Notes: a model not told the origin generated them from the sequence alone. 64,000 nt of DNA from Kineosporia succinea (GCF_030811555.1 NZ_JAUSQZ010000001.1:4585241-4649240), one strand, 5' to 3'. Counted from the stretch's first letter, positions 25,782 to 34,492 are shown. Translations and numbers: made by a program.

Positions 25782-26411
25782 GTGACCGGCTCCGCCTTCC
25801 CGCCCCCACCGCAGACGACCGGTGCTGCCCAGCGGTGCCGCGAGTGCGGCGCCCGGATCGCGAAGGGCGTCGACTGGTGTTCGCTGTGCCTGACCCCGGT
25901 CGCCGCCCCGGTCGCCGCCCCGGTCGCCGCCCCGGTCGCCGCCCCGGTCGCCGCCCCGGTCGCCGCCCCGGTCGCCGCCCCGGTCGCTGCTCCTGCGCCG
26001 TTGGTGCCGGGTCCCCGGGACGAGCCGACGGTGGACGCCGCGGGCACCGACCCCGCGGTCGGAACCACCCCGGCCACGGAGGCGACCCGTTCGCCCGCCC
26101 CGGCCACCACGTCCACCGTCGAGAACCCGGACACCCGCCCCGAACGCCGGCGCAAGGGGCGCCACGTGCTCGAGCCCCGGGATCCGGCCGAGGCCGCCGG
26201 TGCCGCGCGCGCCGAGGAACGGCAGGCGAGCGAGCTGGTCGCCGGGCTGGCGGCCGACGAGGCCCGGAGCCCGTCGGCGCTCGCGGTGGTGAAGGCGCAC
26301 CTGGCCCTGGCCCAGCTGCCGGGCGGCCGTTACGCGGTGGCGTTCGGTGGGGGGCTGCTGCTGCTCGCGCTGCTGATGGCGGGACTGACCGTGCTCGGCA
26401 TGCTGGTCTGA
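25782..26411 (+). CDS. Zinc-ribbon, VAAP-repeat, single-TM protein
   Basis: A 209-aa protein of unknown function starting at GTG 25782. A zinc ribbon (C19, C22, C33, C36) is followed by eight VAAP tetrapeptides (about 39-71), a Thr/Pro/Asp-rich segment, an Ala/Glu-rich helix (about 130-175) and one C-terminal membrane helix (about 187-207). That is a tail-anchored layout with the ribbon in the cytoplasm. It is divergent from the fadD15-like gene and 126 bp before an SRPBCC gene. The VAAP array is encoded by a 12-bp repeat and probably varies in length between strains. Confidence 0.72.
   Translation: MTGSAFPPPPQTTGAAQRCRECGARIAKGVDWCSLCLTPVAAPVAAPVAAPVAAPVAAPVAAPVAAPVAAPAPLVPGPRDEPTVDAAGTDPAVGTTPATEATRSPAPATTSTVENPDTRPERRRKGRHVLEPRDPAEAAGAARAEERQASELVAGLAADEARSPSALAVVKAHLALAQLPGGRYAVAFGGGLLLLALLMAGLTVLGMLV
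25896..25991 (+). repeat. 12-bp in-frame tandem repeat, 8 copies
   Basis: CCGGTCGCCGCC occurs in seven perfect copies (25896-25979) plus a degenerate one (25980-25991), encoding VAAP repeats. Confidence 0.95.
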
Positions 26412-26537
26412 CGGTTGCTCCCACGGCTGCTCCCACGGCCGGAGCGACGACTGCGGTCGCGGGACGACCGTGCGTGGCGGTACGCATGGGAGGTACCGGT
26501 AACGTTCGGAACCCCGCCGCACCAGAGAGAGGCCCGC

Positions 26538-26981
26538 ATGGCCGACCAGACCGAGTCGAGCGTCGTCATCGACTCCGATCCCGGGAACGTCCTCGGGGTC
26601 ATCGCCGACTTCGAGCGCTATCCCGAGTGGACCGGCGCCGTGAAGGAGGTCGAGGTGCTGGACCGCCTGCCCGACGGCCGGGCCGCCAAGGTGCGGTTCA
26701 CGCTCGACGCCGGGGCGGTCCGCGACACCTACTCGCTCGACTACTCCTGGGCCACCGGGGCCGACGGCACCGGCGAGCTGACCTGGAGGCTCGACCAGTC
26801 CGGCGTGATGAAGGCGATGGACGGCAGCTACCGGCTGGCCCCCAGCGGCTCGGGCACCAGGGTCACCTACTGCCTGGCCATCGACCTGCGGATGCCCATG
26901 CTCGGCATGCTGCGTCGCAAGGCCGAGAAGACGATCATCGACACGGCCCTCAAAGAGCTCAAGAAGCGCGTGGAGTCCTGA
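26538..26981 (+). CDS. SRPBCC (START-like) family protein
   Basis: A 147-aa helix-grip protein of the polyketide cyclase/dehydrase-like group, similar in context to Rv2185c. N-terminal VIDSDPGNVLGVIADFERYPEW is typical for the ligand-binding fold, as is the C-terminal helix AEKTIIDTALKELKKRVES. Ligand unknown; lipid or isoprenoid handling is plausible given the neighbours. The ATG at 26538 has an AGAGAGG ribosome site. It precedes the ArsA-like gene by four bases. Confidence 0.85.
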   Translation: MADQTESSVVIDSDPGNVLGVIADFERYPEWTGAVKEVEVLDRLPDGRAAKVRFTLDAGAVRDTYSLDYSWATGADGTGELTWRLDQSGVMKAMDGSYRLAPSGSGTRVTYCLAIDLRMPMLGMLRRKAEKTIIDTALKELKKRVES

Positions 26982-26985
26982 GCCG

Positions 26986-28152
26986 ATGCCGCCCGTGCGC
27001 CTCGTGGTGTTCACCGGCAAGGGTGGGGTGGGCACGACCACGACGGCCGCCGCGACCGCGGCCCGGGCGGCCGGTCAGGGACTGAAAACCCTTCTGCTGT
27101 CGGTCGGGTCCTCGCTCGCAGACGTGCTCGCCACGTCGGTCGGCGCCGAGCCGGCCGAGGTGGCGGCCGGGCTGTTCGCGCAGCGGATCGACCCGCGGCA
27201 GGTCGCCGCGCGGGTGTGGGACCCGGTGCGGACGATGCTGCCCGCCGCACTCGACGACCTCGGCCTGGACCCGGTCGGCGCCGAGGACCTCGCCGACCTG
27301 CCCGGGCTGGACGCGCTGCTCACCCTGGTCGCCGTGCGCGAGCAGGTGCATGACGGGCCCTGGGACCTGGTGGTGCTCGACTGCCCGGCGGCGTTCGAGG
27401 TGTTCGCCGTGCCCGCGCAGCTGGAGCGTCTGCTGCTGCGCCTGCTGCCGATGGAGCGGCGCATCGACCGGCTCACCGCGCGCGGCATGACCGGAGACCC
27501 GCTGGTGACGGCCGTCGACGGCCTCGCCCGGGAGCTGGCCTCGGTGCGCTCGATGTTGTCCGGCGCCCGGGTGCGGCTCGTGCTCACGCCCGAGGCGACG
27601 GTGCTCGCGCACTCCCGGCGTCTGTTCACGGCTCTGGTTCTCTCCGGCCTGACGGTGGACGCGGTGGTCGCCAACAAGGTCTTCCCGCCCGGGGTGCCGG
27701 GAGACCGGGGTGGCTGGCCGGAGAGCCGGCGGGATCGGCAGCAGGAGCTGCTGGAGGAGACCTCCGCGTTCGGGGTTCCGGTGCAGCGGGTGGAGTACGC
27801 GCCCGGGGAACCGGCCGGGGTGCGGGCGCTGGCCGCCCTCGAGGTGCCGGACGGGCTGTCGGCTCCGGAGGGTCTGCCGGCTCCGGAGGGTCAGGTCGAT
27901 CCGGACGGGCGGATCGAGCGCACCGGTACCGGTTTCACGCTGCACCTGGCGCTGCCCCTGGCCCGGCGCGACGACCTCGACCTGGGGCGCCGTGGGGACG
28001 ACCTGGTGATCACCGCGGCCGGCTACCGACGCGTCCTTCATCTGCCCGCCGCCCTGCGCCGGTGCGAGGTGACCGGCGCGAGTCTGCGTGACGGAACCCT
28101 GGCCGTGCGTTTCGTTCCCGATCCGGCGCAGTTCCCGGCCCGGTGGGTGTGA
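26986..28152 (+). CDS. ArsA/GET3-like ATPase with altered P-loop
   Basis: A 388-aa member of the anion-transporting ATPase-like P-loop group found in actinobacteria (Rv2184c context). The N-terminus reads FTGKGGVGTTTT: the deviant-Walker signature lysine (K12) is kept, but the position normally holding the catalytic P-loop lysine is T17. LVVLDCPAAFEVF supplies the switch region. VANKVFPPG (about 225-233) is conserved in this family. The C-terminal part (about 290-388) is a small beta-rich domain as in bacterial ArsA-like proteins. No arsenic genes are near. Whether it hydrolyses ATP is open. Confidence 0.85.
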   Translation: MPPVRLVVFTGKGGVGTTTTAAATAARAAGQGLKTLLLSVGSSLADVLATSVGAEPAEVAAGLFAQRIDPRQVAARVWDPVRTMLPAALDDLGLDPVGAEDLADLPGLDALLTLVAVREQVHDGPWDLVVLDCPAAFEVFAVPAQLERLLLRLLPMERRIDRLTARGMTGDPLVTAVDGLARELASVRSMLSGARVRLVLTPEATVLAHSRRLFTALVLSGLTVDAVVANKVFPPGVPGDRGGWPESRRDRQQELLEETSAFGVPVQRVEYAPGEPAGVRALAALEVPDGLSAPEGLPAPEGQVDPDGRIERTGTGFTLHLALPLARRDDLDLGRRGDDLVITAAGYRRVLHLPAALRRCEVTGASLRDGTLAVRFVPDPAQFPARWV

Positions 28153-28162
28153 GGCTGGTGCC

Positions 28163-28453
28163 GTGAGCCACCGACACCTCGAACCGGGCGCGCTGCCGCC
28201 GGAGTGGGGCCGTGCCCTGACCTCGCTGCAGGACGCGCTCGCCACCGACGACGACTGCCTGGTCTGCCTGGGCGTGGGGGCACTGCGCGACCACGGGCCC
28301 GACCTGCTCGACCGGGTCTCCGGGGTGGCCGCCGACCTGGCCCGGACGCTGCGCGAGAATGCCCCCCAGGAGCCCGTTCGGGGTGATCGGGGGACCGCGC
28401 CCACCCGCCGTCCGGCGCCGCCCACTACGGTTCGGATCGACGTCTCCGACTGA
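28163..28453 (+). CDS. Small conserved actinobacterial protein of unknown function
   Basis: A 96-aa soluble protein from the GTG at 28163, ten bases after the ArsA-like stop. The middle (WGRALTSLQDALATDDDC to GPDLLDRVSGVAADLARTL, about 12-67) looks helical with two cysteines (CLVC). The C-terminus is disordered. I recognise no domain. Position, spacing and codon pattern support it as a real gene co-transcribed with the ArsA-like gene. Confidence 0.6.
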   Translation: MSHRHLEPGALPPEWGRALTSLQDALATDDDCLVCLGVGALRDHGPDLLDRVSGVAADLARTLRENAPQEPVRGDRGTAPTRRPAPPTTVRIDVSD

Positions 28454-28543
28454 ACGCCGGCTTTCGGCCTCCGCCGGAGGGCGTCCCACGCACAGACCGT
28501 TCCGGAGAGAGTCCGGAACCCGAGCACGACAGGGGTTCGAGAA

Positions 28544-29494
28544 GTGGAACTGACGATCGGGGTGGACGTCGGCGGAACGAAGATCGCCGCCGGTGTCGTG
28601 GACGCCGACGGACGGATTCTCGAGCGCCTACGGGTGCCGACCCCTCAGAGCGTCGACGAGATCGACTCCGGCATCGCCGAGGCCGTGGAGAAGCTCAAGC
28701 AGACCGAGGCGGGCCGTCAGGTCGCCGCGGTCGGGGTGGCCGCGGCCGGGTTTGTCAGCGAGCACCGCAGCACCGTGCGCTTCGCGCCGAACATCGCCTG
28801 GCGGGAGCACCCGCTGGGCGACATCGTGGGCAAGCGCGTGGGCCTGCCGGTGATCGTGGAGAACGACGCGAACGCGGCGGCCTGGGCCGAGTACCGCTTC
28901 GGCGCCGGGCAGGGCTCGACCGACGTCGCGACGGTCACCGTCGGCACCGGCGTGGGCGGCGGCATCGTGCTCGACGGCCGGCTGCTGCGCGGCGCCTACG
29001 GCATCGCGGCCGAGATCGGCCACATGCGGGTCGTGCCCAACGGCCGGGCCTGCGGCTGCGGCCAGGCCGGCTGCTGGGAGCAGTACGCCTCCGGCCGGGC
29101 GCTCGCCCGCTCGGCGTTCGAGCTGGCGATCCGCGACCCGAAGGCCGCGGCGCCGCTGATCGAGGCGGCCGGCGGCAAGATCGACGGCTTGGTCGGCAGC
29201 ATGATCACCGAGGTCGCGCTGTCCGGCGACCCGGCCGCGATCGGGCTGTTCAGCGAGCTCGGGCGCTGGCTCGGCGAAGGCATCGCGGCGCTGGCCAACG
29301 TGCTCGACCCCGCGGTCGTGGTGATCGGCGGGGGCGTGGCCGAGGTCGGCGACCTGCTGCTCGGGCCCGCCCGCAAGGCCTACGCCCTGCACCTGTCCGG
29401 CGGCGCCAACCGCCCGCACCTGCAGATCCGCCCGGCCCAGATGGGCAACGACGCGGGCATCATCGGTGCGGCCGACCTGGCCCGCACCCGATGA
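28544..29494 (+). CDS. glkA: ROK family glucokinase
   Basis: A 316-aa cytoplasmic sugar kinase. The ATP loop GVDVGGTK is at 6-13, catalytic D108 in ENDANA, GTGVGGG at about 134-140 and the ROK zinc site H160 with C170, C172 and C177 (ACGCGQAGC). These fit an actinobacterial glucokinase that feeds glycolysis. A GTTCCGGA/TCCGGAAC hairpin lies at 28499-28519 just before the GTG start at 28544. Its stop overlaps the second ROK gene by four bases. Confidence 0.92.
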   Translation: MELTIGVDVGGTKIAAGVVDADGRILERLRVPTPQSVDEIDSGIAEAVEKLKQTEAGRQVAAVGVAAAGFVSEHRSTVRFAPNIAWREHPLGDIVGKRVGLPVIVENDANAAAWAEYRFGAGQGSTDVATVTVGTGVGGGIVLDGRLLRGAYGIAAEIGHMRVVPNGRACGCGQAGCWEQYASGRALARSAFELAIRDPKAAAPLIEAAGGKIDGLVGSMITEVALSGDPAAIGLFSELGRWLGEGIAALANVLDPAVVVIGGGVAEVGDLLLGPARKAYALHLSGGANRPHLQIRPAQMGNDAGIIGAADLARTR

Positions 29495-30477
29495 GCACGG
29501 TCTCGCAAGGGCTGGCGATCGGTGTCGACATCGGTGGCACCAAGGTCGCGGCCGGGGTGGTGGACCCCAGCGGCGCGGTGATCGCGCGGGCTCGGCGGGC
29601 CACCCCGGCGCGCACCGCCTCGGCCCGGGTGGTCGAGGCGACCATCGCCGACGTGGTCGAGGAACTGCGCCAGGGCCGGGAGATCCTCGGTGTCGGGATC
29701 GGGGCCGCCGGCTTCGTCGACGCCGACCGGGCCCGGGTGCTCTTCGCACCGCACCTGTCCTGGCGCGACGAGCCGCTGCGCGACGGCGTCGCCTCGGCCG
29801 TCGGGCTGCCGGTGATCGTGGAGAACGACGCCAACGCGGCGGCCTGGGCGGAGTGGCGTTTCGGCGCCGGCCGGGCCGAGTCGCGGCTGGTCATGGTCAC
29901 GCTCGGCACCGGTATCGGTGGCGGCATGGTCTTCGACGGGGTGATCCAGCGCGGTCGCTACGGCATGGCCGGCGAGTTCGGGCACATGGTGGTCGTGCCC
30001 GACGGACGCCGCTGCGAGTGCGGCAACCGGGGCTGCCTCGAGCAGTACGCCTCGGGCAACGTGCTCGGCCGCGAGGCCCGCGAGATGGCCGCGGCCGGGT
30101 CACCGGTCACCGTGCCGCTCGTGCAGCGGGTGAAGGGTGACCACGCGGCGCTGGTCGGGCCGCTCATCACCGAGGCCGCGATGGACGGCGACCCGGCCGC
30201 GGTCGAGCTGTTCCACGAGGTCGGGCACTGGCTCGGGATCGGCCTGGCCAACCTGGCCGCCGCGCTCGACCCGGGCCTGTTCGTGATCGGCGGGGGCGTG
30301 TCCGACGCGGGCGACCTGCTGCTGGCCCCGGCGCGTGAGTCGTTCCGGCGGACGCTGACCGGGCGGGGGTTCCGGCCGTTCGCGTCGATCGTGAAGGCGG
30401 CCCTGGGGCCGGAGGCCGGGCTGGTCGGGGCCGCCGACCTGGCCCGGCGTGAGGCGTCGTTGCTGACGGGGGAGTGA
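29491..30477 (+). CDS. Second ROK family sugar kinase (tandem paralogue)
   Basis: A 328-aa paralogue of the upstream glucokinase. GVDIGGTK (about 11-18), catalytic D113 in ENDANA, the GTGIGGG loop and the zinc motif CECGNRGCLEQ are all intact, so it should be active. Residues around the sugar site differ, for example GFVDADRARVLFAPHLSW against GFVSEHRSTVRFAPNIAW, so its preferred sugar may differ. The ATGA overlap with glkA indicates coupled translation. Confidence 0.9.
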   Translation: MSTVSQGLAIGVDIGGTKVAAGVVDPSGAVIARARRATPARTASARVVEATIADVVEELRQGREILGVGIGAAGFVDADRARVLFAPHLSWRDEPLRDGVASAVGLPVIVENDANAAAWAEWRFGAGRAESRLVMVTLGTGIGGGMVFDGVIQRGRYGMAGEFGHMVVVPDGRRCECGNRGCLEQYASGNVLGREAREMAAAGSPVTVPLVQRVKGDHAALVGPLITEAAMDGDPAAVELFHEVGHWLGIGLANLAAALDPGLFVIGGGVSDAGDLLLAPARESFRRTLTGRGFRPFASIVKAALGPEAGLVGAADLARREASLLTGE

Positions 30478-30483
30478 GCACCG

Positions 30484-31212
30484 GTGGAACCGGGTCCGCG
30501 GATCAGGGTGATGAGCTGGAACATCCGGCACCTGCAGGGTGATCCGCTGGCCGTGCACCGGGTGGTGCGGGCCGCGGCGCCCGACGTGCTGTGTGTGCAG
30601 GAGGGGCCGCGCGTGCCCGGTTCGCACGGGCAGTTCGCCCGGCTGGCCCGGGCCTGCGGGCTGCACCACCTGGCCGGGGGCCGCACCGCGGGCAGCAACG
30701 CGGTGTTCACGTCCGGCCGGGTGCGCACCCGTGACGTCGCGACCTTCACGTTCCCGCTCGGCCACTGGCGCGACAACCGGCGCGGGGTGGTGCTGGCCAC
30801 CGTGCAGCCGCTGAGCGGGGGCCCGGCACTGCGCGTCGCCTCGGCGCACCTGCCGACCGACCAGGGGCAGCGGCTGCAGCACGTGCGCACGCTGGCCCGG
30901 CAGCTGGGCGACTTCGGCCTGCCCGCGGTGCTGGCCGCCGACCTGAACGAGGGACCCGGCGGGCCGTGCTGGCAGGCACTGGAGCCGCTGGTCGCGGACC
31001 CGGCGCCGGGCGCCCCGGCGACCTATCCGGCGGACGGGCCACGGCACCGCATCGACGCGATCCTCACCGGGCGGGGCGTAGAGGTGCTGGAGTACGGCAC
31101 CTGGACACCCGACGAGGCCGACGTGAAGCTGGCCAGCGACCACCGGCCGGTGGTCGCCGAGCTCCGGGTCCTGTCTCCCGAGAAGCCCTCCGACCGGTCC
31201 GGCGCGCGGTGA
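30484..31212 (+). CDS. Endonuclease/exonuclease/phosphatase family protein
   Basis: A 242-aa EEP-fold metal-dependent hydrolase. MSWNIRH (about 10-16), the metal-binding Glu in CVQEGP, SAHLPTD, AADLNEGP and the final SDHRPVVAEL are the family motifs in order. Substrate could be DNA, RNA or a phospholipid; no signal peptide is present. It begins six bases after the second ROK gene (GTG at 30484) and converges on the membrane protein gene at 31232. Confidence 0.87.
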   Translation: MEPGPRIRVMSWNIRHLQGDPLAVHRVVRAAAPDVLCVQEGPRVPGSHGQFARLARACGLHHLAGGRTAGSNAVFTSGRVRTRDVATFTFPLGHWRDNRRGVVLATVQPLSGGPALRVASAHLPTDQGQRLQHVRTLARQLGDFGLPAVLAADLNEGPGGPCWQALEPLVADPAPGAPATYPADGPRHRIDAILTGRGVEVLEYGTWTPDEADVKLASDHRPVVAELRVLSPEKPSDRSGAR

Positions 31213-31231
31213 CCGGCGGCCGGGACCGGGC

Positions 31232-32281
31232 CTAGACCACGGCTCCGTCGTCGTCCTCGTCGTCGCGGTGCTTGGGCATGCGGGCGACCAGCGTGACGAA
31301 ACCACCGGCGAAGCAGGCCAGGGCGACGGTCACGTAGAGCTGAGGCGCGGTGCGCCAGGCGACGACCGAGATCAGCAGGAACAGCGGGCCGCCGATGACC
31401 GCGGCCCAGGCCAGCCGGCCCAGCAGGTCACCCCGGGGCAGGGGCGGCGGCTCGGGCGGCTCGAAGCGGTGCTCCGGCTCGGCCACGGGGGAGTAGTCGC
31501 GCGGGCCGGTGCTGGTGGTGCGGAGCTCGTCGGGCAGGTCGTCAGGGTCGTACTCGTCGAGGGGGCCCGGCTCGGGGTGGTTGCGGCGGTCCGGCTCGGC
31601 CCGCTGGTCGGTATCGCCGGTGGACGCGGTGGGGTCGTCGGGGAAGCCCCACTCACCACCCCACTCCGAGCCGCGGGCGCGGTTCGGAACGGCGTCGGGG
31701 TTCTCGTCCTCGTAGTGCCGGCGGGTCTTCTCGGCCTCTTCGGGGGTGGGCCAGGCCGTGGGGGGTTCGTCGCCCCAGCCGGCGATGATCTCGGCGAAGC
31801 GGGCGTCGACGTCGAGATTCGGGGCGCCCTCGGCGGGGGGCCCGGCCGCCACCGGGGGAGCGGAGGGGATCGGTGCCGCGGGCGTGACGGGGACCGGGGC
31901 GCCGGTGGTGGCGGGCCCGGCCTGCTCGGTCTGGCCCGGGCGGGAGGACTGGTCCTCGGGGTCGGCGGCGTTCGTGCGGCCGGTCTTGGGGGCTTGCTCA
32001 GGCGGGCCCTGGCGTTCGGTCTGGCCCTGCCGCTCGGTCTGACCCTTGAGGTCGGCCGGGTTCGCGTGGTCGGGCTGGGGCTTGCGCTCGGCCGGGCTCT
32101 GGCGGGCGGCCTGGTCGTCGAGGTCGGCCGGAGTGTCGGTCTTGCCCTCGCGCTCGGCCGGGGCCGGGGTCCGCCCCGGTCCGGATGCCGCGGCCGGCTC
32201 GGAGGACTCGGTGCCGGGCGCTGCGCTGGGCAGGGTGCCGGACTCGGTGTCGCGGTCGGACGGGTCGCCGGCGGTGCTCAT
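31232..32281 (-). CDS. Acidic, proline-rich two-TM membrane protein
   Basis: A 349-aa protein. Residues 1-150 are disordered (Pro/Glu/Gln/Thr, with GQTERQ repeats). LDVDARFAEIIAGWGDE (about 154-170) looks conserved. A second acidic linker ends in HRFEPPEPPPLPRGD (about 270-284), followed by two membrane helices (about 290-335) and a DDEDDDGAVV tail. The C-terminal half matches a widespread actinobacterial membrane protein of unknown function. Its ATG overlaps the stop of the upstream repeat-containing gene by four bases, suggesting coupling. Confidence 0.75.
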   Translation of the reverse strand: MSTAGDPSDRDTESGTLPSAAPGTESSEPAAASGPGRTPAPAEREGKTDTPADLDDQAARQSPAERKPQPDHANPADLKGQTERQGQTERQGPPEQAPKTGRTNAADPEDQSSRPGQTEQAGPATTGAPVPVTPAAPIPSAPPVAAGPPAEGAPNLDVDARFAEIIAGWGDEPPTAWPTPEEAEKTRRHYEDENPDAVPNRARGSEWGGEWGFPDDPTASTGDTDQRAEPDRRNHPEPGPLDEYDPDDLPDELRTTSTGPRDYSPVAEPEHRFEPPEPPPLPRGDLLGRLAWAAVIGGPLFLLISVVAWRTAPQLYVTVALACFAGGFVTLVARMPKHRDDEDDDGAVV

Positions 32282-32817
32282 CGGGCGTCCTCCGTCAGGT
32301 TCGCACTGGCCGTGCTCTGCGTCGCCACGGCACCACTGTCCCGCAGGATCGGCCCGCGTGCGCGCGAAGGGCTCACCCGGGCGGGTCCTGCCTGGTCGGG
32401 CCGGTGGCCCCGGGCGGCCGCGACCAGGCGCGTCCCGATCGCCGCCCGACGATCAGGAACGTGCGCCGCCGAGGTGGAGCGGAAACAGTTCGTGGACGGG
32501 CTCACCCGCGTCGTCAGAAACGGACTCACCGGCGTCCTCACGGACGTACCGACCGGCGTCCTCACGGACGTACCGACCGGCGTCCTCACGGACGTACCGA
32601 CCGGCGTCCTCACGGACGGGCCGACCCGCGTCCTCACGGACGCGCCGGAGTGCGTCAGCCACGTGATGGGTCTGGTGTGTGTCAGCCGGGCGGTCGGATC
32701 GGTCCGCGTCGGACGGGCCGCCGGGCTGGTTCGCGTCAGCGGCGCCGCGGCGGACTGCGCCTCGAGCGCCGCCGGGTCGGATCGCGGGTCGTGCGCCAGC
32801 GGGTTGATGAGAATCAC
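32278..32817 (-). CDS. Putative repeat-containing protein, function unknown
   Basis: A 179-aa candidate from the GTG at 32817 (upstream GGACGGA). Support: the stop overlaps the next gene start as ATGA, third codon positions are strongly GC in this frame, and the N-terminus (ILINPLAHDPRSDPAALEAQ) looks globular. Against: no recognisable domain and a central block of five 24-bp repeats giving RTPVGTSV units. The second half is basic and Ala/Arg-rich. A longer start at 33012 exists. Another minus frame gives VREDAGRY repeats, so the true frame needs protein or comparative data. Confidence 0.45.
   Translation of the reverse strand: MILINPLAHDPRSDPAALEAQSAAAPLTRTSPAARPTRTDPTARLTHTRPITWLTHSGASVRTRVGPSVRTPVGTSVRTPVGTSVRTPVGTSVRTPVSPFLTTRVSPSTNCFRSTSAAHVPDRRAAIGTRLVAAARGHRPDQAGPARVSPSRARGPILRDSGAVATQSTASANLTEDAR
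32532..32651. repeat. 24-bp tandem repeat, 5 copies
   Basis: Unit GCGTCCTCACGGACGTACCG plus ACCG (24 bp) at 32532, 32556, 32580, 32604 and 32628; the first three are identical and the last two diverge at the 3' half. The length is a multiple of three, so any frame crossing it stays open. Confidence 0.9.
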
Positions 32818-33400
32818 TCCGTCCACCCCCGGAACCGGCCCGGGACTCCTCGCCCGGCGCTGCCGCCGGGCCTGATCGACTGCTCCCACGGCCCCGCCGG
32901 TCGCGTTCGGCCGTACCCGCCTCCGGGCCGGGGTCCTGGCCGCTCTGTCGCCAACCGGAGGGCCGCACGGGGCATTCCCCGTAGCCTTCCCCACCGCGAA
33001 AAGGACCGCCAAGACTGCCCTCTGGGGACATCAGCGCAGGTGGGAGAGTAGGTGGGCAGGGCCGACGGCTCGCCCGGACGACGCACGGTCACGGCGGCTC
33101 CCTCGTCGGTCGACGGCCAGATCGCCATCGTGACACGGACGCGGAGACTTATCGAGTGGCTTGCGCGATCCGCGAACACCGGGCGAACACGAGTGGGTTG
33201 TGACCGTTCACGTCAAGTGCGGCTCGTCTGCCGACAGGCTGACAGGAACCCGGCGAACCGGACTTGACGATCGGGCATCTTGGCGGTCGGGGGCGCGACA
33301 ATGGATAGTGTGCGTCGGCCGGGCGAGGCGTCCCCGGCCGACCGGGTCGTGGTGGCCCGGTGCGCACACGCGCGCTGGCACGCGGTCAAAGGAGGTGGCG
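32818..33400. other. Non-coding gap upstream of plsC
   Basis: This 583-bp stretch between the minus-strand repeat gene and plsC shows no credible gene. Open frames here lack domains and have mixed third-position composition. It contains a possible promoter (33280-33309) and a perfect ribosome site for plsC (AAAGGAGGTGG, ending at 33398). A half-match to the 15-bp motif (CAAGACTG) occurs near 33012. Confidence 0.55.
33280..33309 (+). promoter_or_regulatory. Possible sigma-70-type promoter for plsC
   Basis: TTGGCG (33280-33285), an 18-base spacer and GATAGT (33304-33309) lie 91 bases before the plsC start. A separate TTGACG at 33264 has no -10 at proper spacing. Weak evidence. Confidence 0.3.
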
Positions 33401-34330
33401 ATGCTCTACTGGCTGCTGCGGCGCGTTCTTCTCGGACCTCTGATCCGAACGTTGTACAAGCCGTGGGTCAAGGGTCTCGAGAACATCCCGAAGAAGGGGC
33501 CGGTCATCCTGGCCTCCAATCACCTGTCGTTCTCGGACCATTTCTTCCTGCCCCTGCACGTGAACCGCAAGATCACCTTCCTGGCGAAGGCCGAGTACTT
33601 CAACGGCCGCGGCATCAAGGGCCGTCTCACAGCGGCGTTCTTCCGGGGCGTGGGGCAGATCCCGATCGAGCGGTCCGGCGGCCGGGCGTCCGAGGCGGCG
33701 CTGGGCACGGGCATGAAGGTGCTGAGCAAGGGCGAGCTGCTGGGGATCTACCCGGAGGGCACCCGCTCGCCCGACGGCCGGCTCTACCGCGGCCGCACCG
33801 GTGTGGCCCGGATGGCGCTGGAGTCGGGCATCCCGGTGATCCCGGTGGCGATGATCAAGACGTTCGAGGTGCAGCCCCCCGGCAAGCTGATCCCGCGACT
33901 GCTGCCCAAGGGCGAGGTCGGCGTGGTGATCGGTGAGCCCCTGGACTTCTCCCGGTACGAGGGCATGGCCACCGACCGGTTCGTGCTGCGCTCGGTGACC
34001 GACGAGATCATGTACCAGCTGATGGTGCTGTCCGACCAGGAGTACGTGGACATCTACGCCGCCACCATGAAAGAGCGGCTGGCGGCGGCGAAGCGCAGCG
34101 GGGCCGACACCGGACTGCCCTCCGGTCACGCGGAGCTGGCCGTGACCCCGGGCGGTCACGCCGAGAAGGCTGCGGAGAAGGGCGCCGACAAGGCCCCGGA
34201 CAAGGCGTCCCCGAAGGACAGGGCGAAGGACAAGGCCGCCCCGAAGGACAAGGCCGCCCCCAAGGACAAGGCCGTTCCGGACGACGCCAAGGACCAGAAC
34301 GAGGCGGAGAAGGACGGCAACGCGGCCTGA
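33401..34330 (+). CDS. plsC: 1-acyl-sn-glycerol-3-phosphate acyltransferase
   Basis: A 309-aa PlsC-type enzyme that acylates lysophosphatidic acid in phospholipid synthesis at the membrane. NHLSFSD gives the catalytic H41-x4-D46. FFRGVGQIPIER (about 80-91) and YPEGTR (about 117-122) are the other acyltransferase blocks, with VPVAM-type VIPVAMIKTFEV later. Residues after about 235 are an unusual Lys/Ala/Pro/Asp-rich tail with DKAAPK repeats, absent from most relatives and likely disordered. Start ATG 33401 has an ideal AAAGGAGGTGGCG leader. It matches the Rv2182c position. Confidence 0.93.
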   Translation: MLYWLLRRVLLGPLIRTLYKPWVKGLENIPKKGPVILASNHLSFSDHFFLPLHVNRKITFLAKAEYFNGRGIKGRLTAAFFRGVGQIPIERSGGRASEAALGTGMKVLSKGELLGIYPEGTRSPDGRLYRGRTGVARMALESGIPVIPVAMIKTFEVQPPGKLIPRLLPKGEVGVVIGEPLDFSRYEGMATDRFVLRSVTDEIMYQLMVLSDQEYVDIYAATMKERLAAAKRSGADTGLPSGHAELAVTPGGHAEKAAEKGADKAPDKASPKDRAKDKAAPKDKAAPKDKAVPDDAKDQNEAEKDGNAA

Positions 34331-34346
34331 GCGCCACGACGCGGAG

Positions 34347-34409
34347 CGAAGGGCGGATCGGCCCGGCCCCGGCGAACGACCGCCGGTGACCGTGCTGGTC
34401 CGCCCTTCG
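34347..34409 (+). terminator. Candidate terminator between plsC and aroG
   Basis: CGAAGGGCGGA (34347-34357) pairs with TCCGCCCTTCG (34399-34409), with an inner CCGGCG/CGCCGG hairpin in the 41-base loop. It is followed by TTCGTTCG. Long-loop, so moderate confidence. Confidence 0.45.
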
Positions 34410-34492
34410 TTCGTCCCGGCCGCAAATCCTGCGGCCCCGACCCGCGTCCGTACGAAATCCGGCAACCACCGAAAGGGCTTGCGCCGCCCCCG

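Noticed and set aside
33161-33400. N-terminal extension of plsC by 80 codons
   Set aside because: The added residues have no domain and the ATG at 33401 has a perfect ribosome site.
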